A stretch of 61,182 nt of DNA from a virus. The stretch covers positions 1 through 61,182 of the IMG/VR virus record IMGVR_UViG_3300030389_003077, one strand, 5' to 3'. The notes beneath the pieces were generated by a model. It saw nothing but the letters and a program-made list of their open reading frames with translations, made no database searches and was not told the DNA's origin. Position numbers and translations under genes: made by a program. Below are positions 1-9,344 of this stretch, in pieces (the first letter of the stretch is position 1; each line of letters opens with the position of its first letter).

Positions 1-961
1 TTCCTTTGCTTCTGTACTGATTAGCGACACCTCGAACAATCTTATCTATGTTGTTCAAGATATACATATCTGTATTGAGCTTGTCAAAGTCCCAGTTACC
101 ACCTTCGTCTACATACTTGTCAAAGAAACTTTCTAGGTCTGAGTTGTAATCCTTGATTTCATTCCTTGCGGCATCATCAAGTTGATAAACAAACTCTTCA
201 CCCTGATCGTTCATAGCGAATGATATACCATCTAAGTCATCAACCTCAGCACTCATAGTACCGATCCATTCATCTCTATCTTCTTGAGATATGGAATAAT
301 CTTCTGACTCTGTAGGCATAGCATACTCTTCTTTAACCTCGTTAAAGTAGTCTCTAGCAGCTTTAGCGTCCTTCATAAGTTGAACCTTACCAGCGTTCAT
401 TTGTCTCTCGTTATATTCCTCCTTGTCCATTTTATACGTTGTAGCCATATAATCATTTAACTCAGCTTCAGTTAAATTAGGATTATCTAATCTTAGATAC
501 TCCTTTAGGACTGCATCGTCAGACACGTTGGATAAATCAACAGTTTGAGTGTTTAGGTAATCTTGAACTGAACGACCAGTGTTTTTAACATACTCATTGA
601 TAACTCGAAGCTGATCGCTAGCAAAGTCATTGCTTTCTGCTTGTTCACTTGTCATGTTAAGATCATCAAATGATGTTAGGTCTCGCCCAAGCTTTTCGCT
701 AAGGTATTGTAAGACAACTTCGTCATCACTGATTTCCTCACCCTCTTGCTGTTGACTAACTTGAGATTCATCAACGTTAGTCTCCTCAGTATTTAAAGAA
801 CTCTCTTGTGTTAAATCCACAACGTTGGAAGGCTCCTGCGTTGTAGGTTGAGATTCAACTGTTTGGTTTTCATCACCAGTTAAATCTACAATATTTTGTT
901 GGTTTTGTTGTTGAACAACTTCTCCACCAAGTTTATTTAATAAGTCTTCTCTTATATCCAT
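1..961 (-). CDS. Scaffold-like head assembly protein, N-terminal part (continues at 60982-61182)
   Basis: The ATG is at 961 and the frame runs off the window start, continuing from the right end to a TAA at 60982; the joined product is 357 residues. The N-terminal 80 residues are very rich in Gln, Glu and Asp and contain two similar VDLT segments. The rest is predominantly charged and helical, with no enzymatic motif. Position between portal and major capsid gene, an acidic helical composition and this length fit a phage scaffolding protein. That function is inferred from position and composition, not from a recognised domain. A consensus promoter lies directly upstream at 991-1021. Confidence 0.75.
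   Translation of the reverse strand, partial: MDIREDLLNKLGGEVVQQQNQQNIVDLTGDENQTVESQPTTQEPSNVVDLTQESSLNTEETNVDESQVSQQQEGEEISDDEVVLQYLSEKLGRDLTSFDDLNMTSEQAESNDFASDQLRVINEYVKNTGRSVQDYLNTQTVDLSNVSDDAVLKEYLRLDNPNLTEAELNDYMATTYKMDKEEYNERQMNAGKVQLMKDAKAARDYFNEVKEEYAMPTESEDYSISQEDRDEWIGTMSAEVDDLDGISFAMNDQGEEFVYQLDDAARNEIKDYNSDLESFFDKYVDEGGNWDFDKLNTDMYILNNIDKIVRGVANQYRSKG
3..88. repeat. Terminal direct repeat, left copy
   Basis: These 86 bases recur exactly at 61097-61182. The scaffold-like gene is open across the joined ends and stays in frame: 961 bases here plus 113 bases at 60982-61094 make 358 codons. This shows that the sequence closes into a circle, either as a circular assembly of a permuted genome or as an assembly overlap. 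Base 2 differs from its counterpart (T versus C at 61096), which may be an end-of-contig error. It does not show that the virion DNA has physical terminal repeats. Confidence 0.95.
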
Positions 962-990
962 TGTCTTAAATTTAATTTATGTTAATTTCG

Positions 991-1021
991 CAAATATACT
1001 TTTTTTTATTTTACTATCAAA
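991..1021 (-). promoter_or_regulatory. Bacteroidota-type promoter for scaffold and capsid genes
   Basis: Read on the minus strand, TTTG (1021-1018) is followed after exactly 19 bases by TATATTTG (998-991). This is the known Bacteroidetes primary sigma factor pattern (TTTG, about 19 bases, TAnnTTTG). It lies in the 60-base gap between portal and scaffold genes, so it would add transcription of the head genes within the late region. Confidence 0.75.
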
Positions 1022-3421
1022 TTATTGAGGAATATTTTGTTCTTCACCCAAAGGACCTCTACGGTCTTTTCTTTGTTCAATTAGTTGAGATTGATTCATG
1101 GCAGACTGTTGTTGAACAGCTTTACGAACCTCTCCTTGTATAGAGGCAGCACCTTCTTTACCAAGATTACCAAGTTCTATCTCTCTTAATCTTCGTTGAT
1201 GTTGAGCTTGCTCAAACTGTTCTTTTAGTTGAAACTCTAATTGTCTTAACTGCATCTCTGCTTGAGTTTTAGCTTGAATACGAGCCTGCTCTATTTGAAC
1301 CTCAGCCTGCATTTCTTGTTGTTTAAGTTGTGCAGCTTGTTGTGCTGATTGTTGTTGTAACATAGCGTTCTGCTGTGAAGCTTGCTGAGCTATAGACCTT
1401 TGCTCTTCTTGATACTTAGTTCTACGAAGAATAAGCATCTGATTAGCCATTTTAATATTTCTTATAGAACGTATCATTATAGCGTCTTCAAGTCTAAGTT
1501 CTTTCTGAGCTAAAGAAACTTGAATGTTTTGCTCCATCATCTGCTTTTCTTCTTCACTAGGTGCAACCTCTAAAGTTATACCAAACTCATGTATAGATAG
1601 TTTTTTCATCATATCTATACTGTGCATAGCAGTATCACCTATAACGTTACTATACATATTATGTAGACCTTTGTAGTTTAAAAGATCCTGCATTCTCATA
1701 GATATACACTGAGATACTCTTCTTGTAACGTTAAGATAAGCATCGTTTATATCTCTTGTAGCATTATTAGATGCTAGTAAAGCTAATTTTTGAACACCCA
1801 CAAGTGCTTCGCTAGATGGCTGAGAGGCATCACGTGCCTCGTTAACACCAGTTACATCACGAATCATTTGCAAGTTATGGTTGTAAACATTTATAAGAGT
1901 AACAAAATCTCTACCTATACCATTTTCTAATTCAGCTATAGGTACAGCACCTGTCATGTTACCCTCATCATCTATACGTCTATAGTATATATTACCAGTT
2001 TGATCATATATCTCTTGAAGCTCTAAAGGTGTAAAAGTCCCACCATCACCCTTAGATACGTTCTCTAAAGATCCTACCTCAAAGGCTGCACCTTTAGGTC
2101 TAGCCTTAGCAAGAACATGTTGTATTTTAAGGTGAGCTAACTGTATCTGATCAGCAAAAGGAATCATTCTATCAACCAAAGACTTACTCTTCATTTTATA
2201 TAGATTAGGTTGATATATAATATATGACAGGTTAGTCTCTGATAAGTTAGACTTAGGTCTAGGCATATCTTGCATCATACCGTAGTTAAATATATAATCC
2301 GTATTTATAATATATTTACCTGTATAAACAACCTTTACTGTTGATCCTATATTTTCTCTTTTGGTTTTTGATTTTTTAGGAGGCTTATAGTTAGATGCTT
2401 TTTTATTTACAGAAAAACCACCAAATTTATTTCCTTTTTTCTCGTAATTTAAAGAGTGACTTGTTATAAATTCAGCATCTAAAACATTAACACTAAACCT
2501 ATCGTAGTCGTAAGTCTCGTTACCATTATCATAATAAGCTCTATCACCATACGTCATAGGGTTATTATTTTTACCTGCATACTCTTTAGCTATCTTTTGA
2601 TAATCCTCTTCACTAAACTGATCTCCAGCTTGTTGTTTAAGATCAGCGATAGTCATAGAGTATATTTCACCTGCGTGCCTAACATTTTTATAATCAGGCT
2701 TTGAAGAGTAAGATGTTATAAGATTAGCAGGATCTACGTGTCTAATTACAACACCTCTAGATGGAGATAAATCAATCTTAGCAGAACATAGTCCTAAAAC
2801 AACTAAATCACGAATCATTAGTCTTTTAACTTCTTCGTAATCATTTATATCTAAAGTATAATCTATTGCTTTTTCTAAAGCTATTTCGACATTTTGCTTA
2901 TAGTTAAGTGCCATAAACATATCTATCTCCTCAGCGTTTTGAGCAACAAAACCTTTAGGTGCTAGAGGTATACCAGTTTGATCTTCAAGACCTTCTACAA
3001 AGTCTTTAGTGATCATATCAGCATACATTTCTTTTTTCTTATTTAACCTTTCTTCTGCAGCTATAGGGTCTATTGATTTTGCTTTTATATCGTACTCTTG
3101 GTTAACCATTCCGTTAACAATAACATCAACAAACTTTGGTATAATAGATACTGGAGTAAAATCTATATTAAGATATGAAGTGTCTCCTTGAACATCTAAT
3201 AGGTCTTTGTATTTACCTATATCTTGACTACCTTCAGAGTATGCTCTATTTCTAGAGTATCTTATTTTTGTATCCCTGTAGTATACATCTGAATTTTTGC
3301 TATAATCATAATACATAGCCTTAAAGTAATCAAGACCATATTTTATGTCAGCCTTCTCTTCATTTGTAGCTAAAGGAGAAGGGTAGCCATTTAATTTATC
3401 TTTTGTATTATTGTACATCAT
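1022..3421 (-). CDS. Portal protein
   Basis: This 799-residue protein is encoded directly after the large terminase and overlaps it at ATGATGA. It has a charged N-terminal domain, a central mixed region and a long Gln/Glu/Arg-rich coiled coil at about residues 665-760. That matches the length and architecture of P22-like and crAss-like portals, whose C-terminal helices form a barrel in the head. The terminase-portal-scaffold-capsid order supports the call. Portals form the dodecameric DNA gate at one capsid vertex. The family was assigned from position, size and general pattern rather than from a specific motif. Confidence 0.85.
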   Translation of the reverse strand: MMYNNTKDKLNGYPSPLATNEEKADIKYGLDYFKAMYYDYSKNSDVYYRDTKIRYSRNRAYSEGSQDIGKYKDLLDVQGDTSYLNIDFTPVSIIPKFVDVIVNGMVNQEYDIKAKSIDPIAAEERLNKKKEMYADMITKDFVEGLEDQTGIPLAPKGFVAQNAEEIDMFMALNYKQNVEIALEKAIDYTLDINDYEEVKRLMIRDLVVLGLCSAKIDLSPSRGVVIRHVDPANLITSYSSKPDYKNVRHAGEIYSMTIADLKQQAGDQFSEEDYQKIAKEYAGKNNNPMTYGDRAYYDNGNETYDYDRFSVNVLDAEFITSHSLNYEKKGNKFGGFSVNKKASNYKPPKKSKTKRENIGSTVKVVYTGKYIINTDYIFNYGMMQDMPRPKSNLSETNLSYIIYQPNLYKMKSKSLVDRMIPFADQIQLAHLKIQHVLAKARPKGAAFEVGSLENVSKGDGGTFTPLELQEIYDQTGNIYYRRIDDEGNMTGAVPIAELENGIGRDFVTLINVYNHNLQMIRDVTGVNEARDASQPSSEALVGVQKLALLASNNATRDINDAYLNVTRRVSQCISMRMQDLLNYKGLHNMYSNVIGDTAMHSIDMMKKLSIHEFGITLEVAPSEEEKQMMEQNIQVSLAQKELRLEDAIMIRSIRNIKMANQMLILRRTKYQEEQRSIAQQASQQNAMLQQQSAQQAAQLKQQEMQAEVQIEQARIQAKTQAEMQLRQLEFQLKEQFEQAQHQRRLREIELGNLGKEGAASIQGEVRKAVQQQSAMNQSQLIEQRKDRRGPLGEEQNIPQ

Positions 3422-5511
3422 GCCTTAATTCTTTTACTATACATCCCTTTATTAGTATATCTTTTAACAAAAGGTGACGAAACTTTTATTTCTTTTTTAG
3501 GTTTTATATATTTTTGTGATGCTAGAAGTGCCAATGATGACGATATACTAGCATCGTATTTAGTTCTATTATCTATCTCAAATCTACTCCAATCATCTAG
3601 AAGCGTGTTAAAATAACATCTACCAATCTCTCCTGTATCTGAGTTATACCCTACATGATCGTATATATAACTTGCTATAGCTTCTGCCTGAGCATTAATA
3701 ACTGCAGCACCTGATCCAGGTATACCTTTGGTCTTTTGTTTACCTCTACTCCATTCTGTATGAGTCATATCGGGTCTATCCATTAAGTATTCATAATATC
3801 CTCTGTTTTCAAAATACTTTAGTATACCCACTTTATTATTCTCCACTAATATTTGACAACCATAAAACACGCACATCTTAATCATGTCTTCGTAAAATAT
3901 CTCCGCCTTAGGAGGTCTATTAATATACTCACACACAAACTGCATAGACGCATCGCTTGCCATACTAAACTTATGGAATACATGAGCAGCAGCATCAGAC
4001 CTTCTACCATCCGTAGTGGTATCATGATCATAAGGGTCACATCCTGCAACCAAAGCATCTGATTTACCAGGGAACTTCTTGCTATACCTAGAGGAGATAA
4101 CATTTTGATTATGTATCTCTGGAACCCAAGTAATTTCCCATTTACCTTTTTTATGAGGTATCCACATGACTTCGCTGTCCTGTATGCCATTCTTCCAAAC
4201 AAACTCACCCCTAGTTGTAGGGGTATTATTAACTTCGTTGTAATCCATCTGTTGATAGATTCTTTCGACATCAAATATACAACTTTGTGTGTCATTTCTA
4301 AATGCCTCCTCTACAGTAAAAGGAAACTGTCTTTTAAACTCAGACAATGCTGTGGTATCATTCTTTAAAGCATCCCTTCTGTTCTGTATATAATCTCTAG
4401 CTCCAATATCAATCATCATGTCATCAATACCCATAACAGGCTTATCTGGTGTATCTATAACACTGTAACCATACTCATCTATAAACCCCTCTAGATTATC
4501 ATAAGCAGGTATAAACAATTTATACAAACCACTTTTAGTCCTACCATTAAGATCTTTTTCAGACAAATCAGAATCGTAAAATATATCTTTAAACTCTGCA
4601 CCACCATCTTGTTGTTTGTTAGCAGTGGATCCCATCATACACTTTCCCACAACCTTTCTACCTAAAAGTAAACAAGTTTGAGTTACACCCCAGTTCTTCT
4701 TTATAGAGTTTTGCCCTGTCCATTTACCAGCTTCGTCATGTACTAAAAGGTTAAGCTTCATACCGTCATAACTATTATCAGCAGTATTCTTCCAATCTAT
4801 AATAGAATTAAGTGCTTCAGATTTTTCTATATGCTTTTGATTTTTAGTAATCTTTTTAGCAGGCTCTCTAAAAGCAAGCTCCACACGAGGATTACTAGAA
4901 CCATCTTGTATAGGCTGAAAAAAGAACGGGTAATTTCTATATATACGAACTACCTTGTCTGTAAACATTGTTTTAGCATCAGCACCTGTTTTGGATAACA
5001 AACCAAAGTTGCTGTCATACACTTGTGTAGCTTGATTTACTATCTCACTACTTGCCATGTATGAAAAACCACTACGCCTGTTTTTAAGAAAACACATACC
5101 GTATGAGTTTTTGTCTTTTTTACACGCTTCCCAAAAAATAAAGAACGTTCTATTAGCATCCCTGTAATCAGGATAACCAATATCTATTTTGCTCCACTGA
5201 AGAAACATATAATGAGACCCAGTGATATAAGTTGGAACACCATTATTGTAAAACCATAAACCCTCTTTTCTTCTTCTAAATTCTTCATCTATATAGTCTA
5301 CATAATCTGTAGCATTCTCCCTTGTCAATCCTTTAGGTAGATCTTGCCTGGTCCACCTCTGCTGCTTCTTAGGTAAGTTATGATATAATATATCTTTTTT
5401 ATATCTAGGTTTTTTAGGGATAACTATGTTTAAATTATCAAACTCTAGTACATCACCCTCACTACCATCTATTAAATATACTTTATCATTTCTTTGCATA
5501 CCTTTCAGCAA
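3418..5511 (-). CDS. terL: Terminase large subunit
   Basis: This 697-residue ATPase-nuclease packages DNA through the portal. A divergent Walker A, KNRRSGFS, is at about residues 143-150; this Lys/Arg-Gly-Phe-Ser form is seen in terminases of Bacteroidetes podophages. Walker B, LNLLVHDEAGKW, is at about 253-264. The C-terminal RNase H-like nuclease shows VAGCDPYDH near Asp492 and ILVENN near Glu557. The gene overlaps its neighbours on both sides (26 bases with the upstream gene, 4 with portal), so it is probably translationally coupled. Confidence 0.95.
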   Translation of the reverse strand: MLKGMQRNDKVYLIDGSEGDVLEFDNLNIVIPKKPRYKKDILYHNLPKKQQRWTRQDLPKGLTRENATDYVDYIDEEFRRRKEGLWFYNNGVPTYITGSHYMFLQWSKIDIGYPDYRDANRTFFIFWEACKKDKNSYGMCFLKNRRSGFSYMASSEIVNQATQVYDSNFGLLSKTGADAKTMFTDKVVRIYRNYPFFFQPIQDGSSNPRVELAFREPAKKITKNQKHIEKSEALNSIIDWKNTADNSYDGMKLNLLVHDEAGKWTGQNSIKKNWGVTQTCLLLGRKVVGKCMMGSTANKQQDGGAEFKDIFYDSDLSEKDLNGRTKSGLYKLFIPAYDNLEGFIDEYGYSVIDTPDKPVMGIDDMMIDIGARDYIQNRRDALKNDTTALSEFKRQFPFTVEEAFRNDTQSCIFDVERIYQQMDYNEVNNTPTTRGEFVWKNGIQDSEVMWIPHKKGKWEITWVPEIHNQNVISSRYSKKFPGKSDALVAGCDPYDHDTTTDGRRSDAAAHVFHKFSMASDASMQFVCEYINRPPKAEIFYEDMIKMCVFYGCQILVENNKVGILKYFENRGYYEYLMDRPDMTHTEWSRGKQKTKGIPGSGAAVINAQAEAIASYIYDHVGYNSDTGEIGRCYFNTLLDDWSRFEIDNRTKYDASISSSLALLASQKYIKPKKEIKVSSPFVKRYTNKGMYSKRIKA

Positions 5512-5767
5512 AAGAACCCTTAAAGTCCTTTTTTTCTTCTATTAAATTTTCTCCTTCCTTAATTCTATCTTCTAAGTTTTTTATTCCTAAAAGAATCTCT
5601 TGACAATCTTCAAAACATTCTCTCTTTGCTTTTATAGCTTGTCTTCTCTTAGCATCATCTTCTTCTATCAAAGGTTTGCTTATCTCTTCTATAAGAAGAT
5701 CTATAGCTCCTTTGCTAGCTTCTATTAATCTCTCTAGAGTGTCAAGTGCATAGTTTTTATTCTTCAT
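5486..5767 (-). CDS. Small helical protein, possible small terminase
   Basis: The product is 93 residues starting at the ATG at 5767; a GTG two codons upstream is possible but less likely. It is almost entirely helical and charged, with a predicted coiled coil, and contains no metal or nucleotide motif. It overlaps the 3' end of the co-chaperonin gene and the 5' end of the large terminase gene. Position just upstream of the large terminase and the helical build suggest a small terminase subunit, but no helix-turn-helix is evident. The function is unproven. Confidence 0.75.
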   Translation of the reverse strand: MKNKNYALDTLERLIEASKGAIDLLIEEISKPLIEEDDAKRRQAIKAKRECFEDCQEILLGIKNLEDRIKEGENLIEEKKDFKGSFAERYAKK

Positions 5768-6320
5768 ATACACCTAGAATATCAAAGTTTCTCATTCTAA
5801 GAAGAGATTCTCCGTTTATATCCATATCATACTCAGAGTTCTCACTAAATAACACCCTGTCTCCTTTTCTAACTCCTTGGTCTTTCATCCAATCGTTTAT
5901 GTAAACGGCATGACCATGAAGTTCTACTTCAGAATCTGAAGTCTCTAAAAATATTCCTGACTCAGTTCTCTCTGCCTCTTTCATCTCTTGCTTAACAAAG
6001 TTCCAAACACCTATTGGTATCATCTCTCCATCCCTTTCAACTAAGTATATTTGATCTTTATTAGCTTGATAAATCTCTTTATCATCAATATACTTTATTT
6101 TGTTAGCATCTGTCGCAACAAAATGGTGAAACCAAACCTTATCACCTTTTTGTATGTTTAAATCATTATGTATAGGTGTCTCGTAAATAACTCCAAATTG
6201 TCTTGCTAACCTCATAGGGTCATAGGACGTATCTCTATACAATTCGATACCATTTAAATTAATAGTATCTTCAGTTTGCTTTACTACTTCTATCCAGTAA
6301 AGATCTTTAATTGGCTTCAT
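5757..6320 (-). CDS. Tandem GroES-like (Cpn10) co-chaperonin
   Basis: Both halves of this 187-residue protein look like Cpn10 folds. Residues about 5-95 contain ARQFGVIYETP, IQKGDKVWFHH and a closing DQIYLVE. Residues about 100-186 contain TESGIFLETSD, RKGDRVLFSENSEY and NFDILGVYEE, matching the mobile-loop region, the GDRVLF strand and the SDILAV-type end strand of GroES. GroES is normally about 97 residues, so this is a duplication or fusion. Phage co-chaperonins such as T4 gp31 help host GroEL fold the capsid protein, which fits the location beside head genes. The N-terminal repeat is the more divergent. Confidence 0.8.
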   Translation of the reverse strand: MKPIKDLYWIEVVKQTEDTINLNGIELYRDTSYDPMRLARQFGVIYETPIHNDLNIQKGDKVWFHHFVATDANKIKYIDDKEIYQANKDQIYLVERDGEMIPIGVWNFVKQEMKEAERTESGIFLETSDSEVELHGHAVYINDWMKDQGVRKGDRVLFSENSEYDMDINGESLLRMRNFDILGVYEE

Positions 6321-6337
6321 ATTTATTTGTTTTAAAT

Positions 6338-6616
6338 TTACTTAACTTCGTACTCTTCATCCAATACAGCAGTATTATACTCTATTGCTGTTGGCTGAGA
6401 GAAAAACCTTTTCCAAGGTCTAGAGAACTCCTCTCTATCTTTTTTTATATACACATCATATACTACTTGTTGATGCTTATACCACGCTGCCTCATCTTGT
6501 ATTATGGCAGTTACTTCTAGAGAACCTCCAAGCATCTTTTGACCTACCTGATAAGTCAAACCTTGCTTTAAGTCCCCTATTGTTATTTTTCTTATAATAG
6601 GATTTATTGTTTCCAT
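6338..6616 (-). CDS. Hypothetical late protein
   Basis: A 92-residue acidic protein of unknown function without signal peptide or membrane segment. It sits between the fibre gene and the co-chaperonin gene in the same orientation, with gaps of 15-17 bases, so it belongs to the late operon. It starts at an ATG with an A-rich leader. I do not recognise the family. Confidence 0.75.
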   Translation of the reverse strand: METINPIIRKITIGDLKQGLTYQVGQKMLGGSLEVTAIIQDEAAWYKHQQVVYDVYIKKDREEFSRPWKRFFSQPTAIEYNTAVLDEEYEVK

Positions 6617-6631
6617 ATTTCTTTAATTTAA

Positions 6632-8152
6632 TTATAAGCTAAGGGACCTTGAAAGTTTTATGTGTCCCACAGCTAAACCTTTAGTTGAAGTAGTTAATGT
6701 TCTAACTCCAACTACTGGTATTAAATCTATAGCATCTGTAAGTGCTAAAGATTTTATATTTGCATTACTTTGTGTTGATCCTCCAGACTGAGATAAAACA
6801 GCTAACCCTTTTTTAACGTTGTTAACAAATACTGTAACTCTTCTACTAGAGTCTATTGAAAATCTTAGATTATAAACAACATTTTCCTCTACCGTAATAC
6901 CTAAATTAGTAATATAATCAACACCAGATATACTGTAAATAAAATGAAGATTTGCATTTGTAGTTAATGATCCTAAATCATCATTACTTGAAGCTAAAAA
7001 ATAAGCCTGATCATTATCTGTAGCATAAACACCAGTTGTAGTTAGTTTCATTCCAGCAAAAAAAGCAGTATCACTAAAAGCTTGATTTAATATTAAAGAA
7101 GCAGAAAACTCTATTTCGTGATCTGTACCAAAATTTACAGATGACCAAGCAGATGAATCACTACTTCCAGGCAATTCAGTAGAACCATCTCTTGGAGATA
7201 ATATAACAGAATCGTTATCTGAGGTAAGGGTTTGTAGAGTAATTCCAGGAAGGTTAGGGCTTCTAGTAGCAACACCAACATTTGTCCCTGATATTGCAAA
7301 ATTTTGATTAGGAGTTATGTAAGGATCTACTATAAAGAATAATTTAAATACACCTGCCGCTATATCTGTGCCGTTAGTACCAATTCTAATCTTACAACTA
7401 CCGTCAGCTACATCGTGGACCATAACATTAACCATAGCATTATCAGCTATAGTTCCAGCTTCATTTATATTAACTAAAACTTGTGAGTTAGCTCCATATA
7501 TAATATTATTATTAAAGGTGAACTCAACAGTGTCTGTAGCGGCTAAATCATGAGACTGCATTGTAATTAATCCAAACTTAGCGTTTAATGTTACTGCAGT
7601 TGTTGCGTCAGTTGATTGAGACACAGATGGTAAAAGTTGAGATGGAACTTTTTCAAAATACTCTTCCAACTTATATCTATTCTCAGAACCATTTAAAGAT
7701 CCAGAAGTAGTTAAATTACCAGAACTATCTAATCTTAGTGATTCAGATCCATTTGTAAGTAAAATAAAAGAATCACTACTATGATCATAAGCTATTTTAC
7801 CAACGTCATTGTCATTTTCATCTCCAAAGCAAATACTACCAATAGAACTGGTGCCAGATAATATGGATATACCTGAACTAGAAGATCCTTCAAAAACACC
7901 TTCATCAGCTACAGCATTTGCTGAAACTGAACCAGCAGAAGTAGACATAACATGAAATACTCCATCTTGAGTACTTCCACCTGTCCCCACACCAACTGAT
8001 AAAAATTCAGCCCTACTTGTAGATAACTTCATAGCAGTAGATATTCCACCACCTGTTTGAACATCCCTTAAAGTTTCACTAGATATTTCACTTGGCGTTT
8101 GAAGTATTCTTTGATATGTTTTAGATATAGACTTACCTTTTAATGTACTCAT
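6632..8152 (-). CDS. Tail fibre-like structural protein
   Basis: This 506-residue protein is dominated by Ser, Thr, Gly, Asp and Asn. Short beta-repeat segments such as SLRLDSSGNLTTSG at about residues 138-152 are typical of trimeric phage fibres. The C-terminal half (about 300-506) has a jelly-roll-like composition with SSAWSSVNF and VVGVRTLT strands. It resembles the 717-residue fibre at 15426-17579 in style, so the phage probably carries two fibre types. Its position next to the lysis genes supports a late virion role. The receptor is unknown. Confidence 0.7.
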   Translation of the reverse strand: MSTLKGKSISKTYQRILQTPSEISSETLRDVQTGGGISTAMKLSTSRAEFLSVGVGTGGSTQDGVFHVMSTSAGSVSANAVADEGVFEGSSSSGISILSGTSSIGSICFGDENDNDVGKIAYDHSSDSFILLTNGSESLRLDSSGNLTTSGSLNGSENRYKLEEYFEKVPSQLLPSVSQSTDATTAVTLNAKFGLITMQSHDLAATDTVEFTFNNNIIYGANSQVLVNINEAGTIADNAMVNVMVHDVADGSCKIRIGTNGTDIAAGVFKLFFIVDPYITPNQNFAISGTNVGVATRSPNLPGITLQTLTSDNDSVILSPRDGSTELPGSSDSSAWSSVNFGTDHEIEFSASLILNQAFSDTAFFAGMKLTTTGVYATDNDQAYFLASSNDDLGSLTTNANLHFIYSISGVDYITNLGITVEENVVYNLRFSIDSSRRVTVFVNNVKKGLAVLSQSGGSTQSNANIKSLALTDAIDLIPVVGVRTLTTSTKGLAVGHIKLSRSLSL

Positions 8153-8153
8153 T

Positions 8154-8540
8154 TTATTTTTTCTTTATTTTCTCTATAGACCTACCAGCAAAGTAAGCTC
8201 CATACACTGTTATTAATAAGGTTTGATATATAGGAATATAATTCTCTTGTATAGTAAATCCTCCTACATTCCCATCAAACACTGACAAAATTACAAAAAT
8301 TGATGTTAAAAATATACATACTAGAGGTCTAATGTTTTTAGAAAGCCAATTATCAGACTTCATATCAGCCTCCCAACGCCTTGTAACTTGTTCCTGAGCT
8401 TGAGCTTCAGCTTTCACTAAAACCTCTTTCATAGCCTGTTTAGCAGCTAGACGTTCTTCTTCTGATGTAGATAAATTATCTACAACATTACCAAGCTTTT
8501 CAATTACTCCACCACCTAAAAAATTTAACAACTTACTCAT
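8154..8540 (-). CDS. Holin, 3TM/GTA-type
   Basis: The 128-residue protein has a helical cytoplasmic N-terminus (about 1-60), then WEADMKSDNWLSKNIRPL. This is the hallmark of the Holin_3TM family seen in phages and gene transfer agents. Membrane segments follow at about 71-89 and 102-119, with a basic tail. Its gene overlaps the endolysin gene by 4 bases, so holin and endolysin are made together. It would form the inner-membrane hole that releases the endolysin. Confidence 0.85.
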   Translation of the reverse strand: MSKLLNFLGGGVIEKLGNVVDNLSTSEEERLAAKQAMKEVLVKAEAQAQEQVTRRWEADMKSDNWLSKNIRPLVCIFLTSIFVILSVFDGNVGGFTIQENYIPIYQTLLITVYGAYFAGRSIEKIKKK

Positions 8541-8992
8541 ATCTCAGCAAATTTATATTTAGTTCTTCCTTTATCATCTTTGTAAGCCTCAAGAACTTCA
8601 CTTCTGTTATTATTTTTCTTTAGAGATATATGTATCCAAGAGAAGTCAAACTCATTTATCATTTGATCAAACTCTAAACCTGAATCTAAAATCCAATCAT
8701 AAATAATCTTATTGCTCATTTTTCCATTACTCCAGTATTGTAGATCCAAAGCTTGAGCCTTGCTATGTTGACTGCGAGATGATCCACCAATAGCTTTGTT
8801 GAGTTGTGGGCTGCGATAACCACTACTAATACGAATAGGACCGATACCGTCCCTAAGAGGTTGTATGAGATTGTCAATAAGGTTTTGCATATTTTCCAAA
8901 TGTTCCTGAGACATCTCATTTTTTATTCCTAATCTTTTAGCTGTGTTACTGTGCTCAATTTCTGCACGAGTAAAATTTTTGCTTAGTTTCAT
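8537..8992 (-). CDS. Peptidase M15 endolysin
   Basis: A 151-residue zinc peptidase of the M15 family (D-Ala-D-Ala carboxypeptidase-like), which cleaves peptidoglycan peptides at lysis. Visible motifs are RISSGYRSPQLNKAIGG at about 54-70, SQHSKAQALDL with His76 and Asp83 as metal ligands, and WIHIS with His121. The length matches single-domain phage M15 enzymes. There is no signal peptide, so export depends on the adjacent holin. Confidence 0.9.
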   Translation of the reverse strand: MKLSKNFTRAEIEHSNTAKRLGIKNEMSQEHLENMQNLIDNLIQPLRDGIGPIRISSGYRSPQLNKAIGGSSRSQHSKAQALDLQYWSNGKMSNKIIYDWILDSGLEFDQMINEFDFSWIHISLKKNNNRSEVLEAYKDDKGRTKYKFAEI

Positions 8993-9001
8993 AATTCATT
9001 T

Positions 9002-9340
9002 TTAAAATGCTTCCATGACTATTTCATCTATAGAGTTTTGTACATCACTCTTAGTAGCCTCCATAGTCATCATTATATTTGCTTGAAATCTTTTTACTTC
9101 TTCATTATTGTTAAATATAACAATAGTAGGCACAACTACTATCTTATACTCACTTGCCCATCTAGAATCAGATGTTATATCTACTCTTTCTGTTTCACAG
9201 TCTGTTAGTTTACTTAACCAAGTAACTTCGTTAGCTTTATTAAAACTAGCATTAAACTCAACAGCTACCATGCCATCAGAAAAATCTTGACTAAATGCTG
9301 TCGTTGATATTAGAAAAAGTATAATTAAAAAGTTTTTCAT
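9002..9340 (-). CDS. Secreted thioredoxin-like protein lacking the CxxC
   Basis: The 112-residue product begins with a clear Sec signal peptide ending in ISTTAFSQ. The mature part has a thioredoxin-like order: strand MVAVEFNASF (about 24-33), strand with an Asp (RVDITSD), then VVVPTIVIFNN with the cis-proline at about residue 71. The usual CxxC is replaced by ASFNKANE, so redox catalysis is unlikely and a binding or chaperone role in the periplasm is more plausible. It lies between a single-pass membrane protein and the endolysin in the late operon. Fold assignment is by pattern. Confidence 0.7.
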   Translation of the reverse strand: MKNFLIILFLISTTAFSQDFSDGMVAVEFNASFNKANEVTWLSKLTDCETERVDITSDSRWASEYKIVVVPTIVIFNNNEEVKRFQANIMMTMEATKSDVQNSIDEIVMEAF

Positions 9341-9344
9341 AACT

